Positions 6,465 to 8,079 of a stretch of DNA of 8,079 bases are shown here, piece by piece. The position numbers and the translations under genes were made by a program. The first letter of the stretch is position 1, and every line of letters begins with the position of its first letter. Source of the DNA: Acidimicrobiia bacterium. Its GTDB lineage: Bacteria; Actinomycetota; Acidimicrobiia; Spongiisociales; UBA5794. The DNA is taken from NCBI GenBank assembly GCA_013001485.1, contig JABDMN010000179.1, positions 1 through 8,079 on the forward strand, given 5' to 3'. The notes below the pieces were generated by a model. It worked only from the letters and a program-made list of their open reading frames with translations, was not told the DNA's origin and ran no database searches.

Positions 6465-7444
6465 GAGCGCGCCTCGGCCTTTCGCCGTTCCTCGTATTTG
6501 CCGTAGGCCTCAACGATGGCGGCCACGATGCGGTGACGGACCACGTCGTCGCCAGTGAACTCGAGGAACTCGACACCAGGGACCCTGGTCAGGATCGAAC
6601 GGACCTGCTGGAGTCCCGAGCGCTTCCCATCACCAAGATCGACCTGGGTCACGTCGCCGGTGATCACCATCTTCGAGTTGAACCCGAGGCGGGTGAGGAA
6701 CATCTTCATTTGCTCGGGAGACGTGTTCTGCGCCTCATCGAGAATCACGTAGGCGTCGTTGAGGGTCCGGCCACGCATGTAGGCGAGCGGGGCGATCTCG
6801 ATCGTGCCGCGTTCGATGAGGCGGCCGGTCTCCTCGGGCCCCAGCATCTCGTAGAGGGCGTCATAGAGCGGCCGCAGATACGGGTCGACCTTGGCGGCAA
6901 GGTCGCCGGGGAGGAACCCGAGTCGCTCCCCCGCCTCGACGGCCGGCCGGGTGAGAATGATGCGTCGCACCGAGCCCGTCTGCAGCGCCTCGACGGCGCA
7001 CGCCATCGCCAGATAGGTCTTGCCGGTCCCCGCAGGTCCGATGCCGAAAACCAGGGTGTGGTCGCGAATCGCATCCACGTAGTGCTTCTGACCCAGCGTC
7101 TTTGGCCGCACCGTCTTGCCGCGGCCGACGTGGATCGCCTCGGTGAAGACACCGGAGGGCTTGTCGACGTCTTGCTTGACGAGCGAGATCACCCGTCTCA
7201 CCTGCTCGGCGTCGAGGCGGTGGCCCTCCTGAACGAGGATCAGCAGCTCTTCGAGCGTCTTGCGAGCGGCGTCGGAAACCTCGGGAGGTCCGGTGATGTC
7301 GAGCTCGTTGCCGCGTGCCACCAAGGACGCGTCTGGAAACGCCTCCTCCACGATGCGGAGGTAGGCGTCTCGCTCGCCCAGCAGCTCGGCCATGAGCTCG
7401 TTGCTGGAAACGCGAAGCTTGAGTTCAGCGACAGTTGAAGTCAC
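6461..7444 (-). CDS. phoH: PhoH family ATPase (PhoH/PhoL/YbeZ)
   Basis: A 327-residue PhoH-like P-loop ATPase, in the usual family size range. Walker A is GPAGTGKT (136-143), Walker B VILDEAQN (233-240), and the following SPEQMKMFLTRLGFNSKMVITGD (242-264) is the family signature. The N-terminal region resembles the KH-like part of this family (MAELLGERDAYLRIVEEAF at 18-36). The protein is thought to act with YbeY in RNA metabolism; the exact molecular function is not settled. The GTG start at 7444 follows an in-frame TGA 9 nt upstream, so the gene cannot start earlier. The ATG at 7393 (Met18) is possible but would remove conserved N-terminal residues. No strong ribosome-binding site precedes the GTG. 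It is the first gene of the phoH-pgpH-ybeY-corC-era cluster. Confidence 0.95.
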   Translation of the reverse strand: MTSTVAELKLRVSSNELMAELLGERDAYLRIVEEAFPDASLVARGNELDITGPPEVSDAARKTLEELLILVQEGHRLDAEQVRRVISLVKQDVDKPSGVFTEAIHVGRGKTVRPKTLGQKHYVDAIRDHTLVFGIGPAGTGKTYLAMACAVEALQTGSVRRIILTRPAVEAGERLGFLPGDLAAKVDPYLRPLYDALYEMLGPEETGRLIERGTIEIAPLAYMRGRTLNDAYVILDEAQNTSPEQMKMFLTRLGFNSKMVITGDVTQVDLGDGKRSGLQQVRSILTRVPGVEFLEFTGDDVVRHRIVAAIVEAYGKYEERRKAEARS

Positions 7445-7467
7445 AAGGAATCACAGGGTGGGTCGCG

Positions 7468-7494
7468 AAAAGAGAAAAGCCCATCGAAGATGGG
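7468..7494 (-). terminator. Intrinsic terminator after bldD-like gene
   Basis: On the minus strand CCCATC-TTC-GATGGG (7494-7480) is a perfect 6-bp stem with a 3-nt loop, followed by CTTTTCTCTTTTC (7479-7467). The shape is that of a rho-independent terminator, with a T-rich but interrupted tail. It lies 46 nt after the stop codon of the BldD-like gene and 23 nt before the phoH start codon, so it would separate bldD transcription from the phoH operon. Confidence 0.7.
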
Positions 7495-7500
7495 AACCAC

Positions 7501-7530
7501 AGTATATCGGCGTCTCAGGGAAGGCCTGAA
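7501..7530 (-). promoter_or_regulatory. Candidate promoter for the phoH operon
   Basis: TATACT at 7506-7501 matches a primary-sigma -10 hexamer at five of six positions and stands out as an AT-rich point in GC-rich DNA. The best -35 partner is the weak TTCAGG (7530-7525) with an 18-nt spacer. The predicted start of transcription is near 7494, on the first base of the terminator stem, so only read-through RNA from the bldD-like gene would be guaranteed to form the whole hairpin. Confidence 0.45.
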
Positions 7531-7540
7531 GTGAGCCGGA

Positions 7541-8017
7541 TCAGCCGTCGGAGGTCAGCCCCAGCTCACGGAGGTGGAGGTCGAAGTCTTCTTCGCTCTG
7601 CTCGAGCAGAAGGGAGAGAGTGCGGAGATCATCCCGGCGGATGGTGAGCACCTTGCCGTTGAAGTCCTGACGCAGCATCTGGACGCCCCGGAGGAAACGC
7701 TCGACTACCTCGGCATCGGTCCCCGTGAGGTTCTCGACGGCGTTGAGATCGATCGTCAGCCCACCGGAAGGGAGATTGCTGATCGGCTGGTCGCGGACAT
7801 CTTCCTGAGGCAGGAGCTGCGTGATCGGTACGCCAAAGAAGTCGCCGAGACGACGCAGACGGGGAAGCGAAAGGCTTCGCTCTCCGCGTTCATAGGCACC
7901 AAGCACTGCGGCTTTGAATTCCTGATTCGACAGACGCTGGACGTCCTGAAGTGACAGACCACGTTGTTTGCGGATCGACCTGAGTCGGGCTCCGACGAGT
8001 TCACTGTAGGTGGGCAC
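7541..8017 (-). CDS. bldD: BldD-like XRE regulator with c-di-GMP signature
   Basis: A 158-residue protein aligning by eye along the whole length of Streptomyces BldD, the master repressor of development. N-terminal XRE helix-turn-helix at about 8-70 (GARLRSIRKQRGLSLQDV, AYERGERSLSLPRL, DFFGVPITQLLP) for DNA binding, then a linker of about 40 residues and the C-terminal domain (about 100-153). The latter contains RQD (116-118), eight residues, then RRDD (127-130). This fits RxD-x8-RxxD, the known cyclic-di-GMP binding signature of BldD, in which ligand drives dimerisation on DNA. A GTG at 8044 would add nine residues, but the GTG at 8017 has GGAGGGG 9 nt upstream and matches the BldD N-terminus better. 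It is a single gene, with a terminator before phoH. Role by analogy: c-di-GMP-responsive repressor; regulated genes are unknown here. The symbol denotes family membership. Confidence 0.9.
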   Translation of the reverse strand: MPTYSELVGARLRSIRKQRGLSLQDVQRLSNQEFKAAVLGAYERGERSLSLPRLRRLGDFFGVPITQLLPQEDVRDQPISNLPSGGLTIDLNAVENLTGTDAEVVERFLRGVQMLRQDFNGKVLTIRRDDLRTLSLLLEQSEEDFDLHLRELGLTSDG

Positions 8018-8026
8018 CTTTGTCTT

Positions 8027-8033
8027 CCCCTCC
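8027..8033 (-). promoter_or_regulatory. Shine-Dalgarno deciding the bldD-like start
   Basis: GGAGGGG lies 9 nt upstream of the GTG at 8017. The alternative GTG at 8044 would place this sequence inside the coding region and has no comparable site before it. This supports the shorter protein. Confidence 0.7.
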
Positions 8034-8047
8034 GCTGGTGACACCCA

Positions 8048-8070
8048 GAGCGCGAATTGAGAACGCGCTC
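8048..8070. promoter_or_regulatory. Inverted repeat upstream of bldD-like gene
   Basis: GAGCGCG (8048-8054) and CGCGCTC (8064-8070) are perfect 7-bp inverted arms with a 9-nt spacer, centred about 42 nt upstream of the GTG at 8017. It could be an operator, for instance for autoregulation as known for BldD, or the hairpin of a 5' leader. The arms do not match the published Streptomyces BldD box as I remember it. The window ends at 8079, so the promoter cannot be placed. Confidence 0.5.
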
Positions 8071-8079
8071 AGTAGTAGT

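Noticed and set aside
6533..7438. Plus-strand frame of 301 codons
   Set aside because: Complete antisense shadow of phoH, whose Walker motifs and length are unambiguous.
7444..7458. Direct TGTGA repeat spaced one helical turn at the phoH start
   Set aside because: Too short to distinguish from chance; one copy contains the start codon.

Overview
The window is high-GC chromosomal DNA in which every supportable gene lies on the minus strand. It looks actinobacterial. It encodes a BldD-type regulator (a family characteristic of Actinomycetota), an actinobacterial-style YbeY, and two secreted or extracellular segments with Thr-rich linkers. Together with a PgpH-type gene in the phoH cluster, this suggests an early-branching lineage such as Acidimicrobiia. 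That placement is inference; no rRNA or other lineage marker is present.

Reading in the direction of transcription (right to left): (1) 8017-7541, a BldD-like XRE regulator with the two-part cyclic-di-GMP binding signature, preceded by an inverted repeat and followed by a hairpin with a T-rich tail. (2) 7444-1737, a tightly packed five-gene cluster: phoH, a PgpH-type 7TM-HD phosphohydrolase, ybeY, a CBS-domain CorC/HlyC-family membrane protein, and era. The first four stop/start junctions overlap by 4 nt or are otherwise contiguous, so this is almost certainly one operon. It is a conserved RNA- and ribosome-maturation cluster (YbeY rRNA endonuclease, Era 16S/30S GTPase, PhoH ATPase), here carrying a probable c-di-AMP phosphodiesterase. 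(3) 1736-1476, a 261-nt gap holding a GC hairpin after era, a short tandem repeat, and an inverted repeat upstream of the next gene. (4) 1475 to beyond base 1, one uninterrupted reading frame of at least 491 codons. It joins an ECF sigma factor, a zinc-binding anti-sigma-like motif, a Gly/Ala linker, a membrane helix, a Thr/Pro/Ser-rich stalk and the start of an Ig/cadherin-like extracellular domain.

The most interesting item is this sigma/anti-sigma/sensor fusion, which appears to be a one-protein transmembrane transcription switch. Its C-terminus lies outside the window. Second is the closeness of a probable c-di-GMP-responsive regulator to a probable c-di-AMP-degrading enzyme. No tRNA, rRNA, CRISPR array or mobile element was seen.
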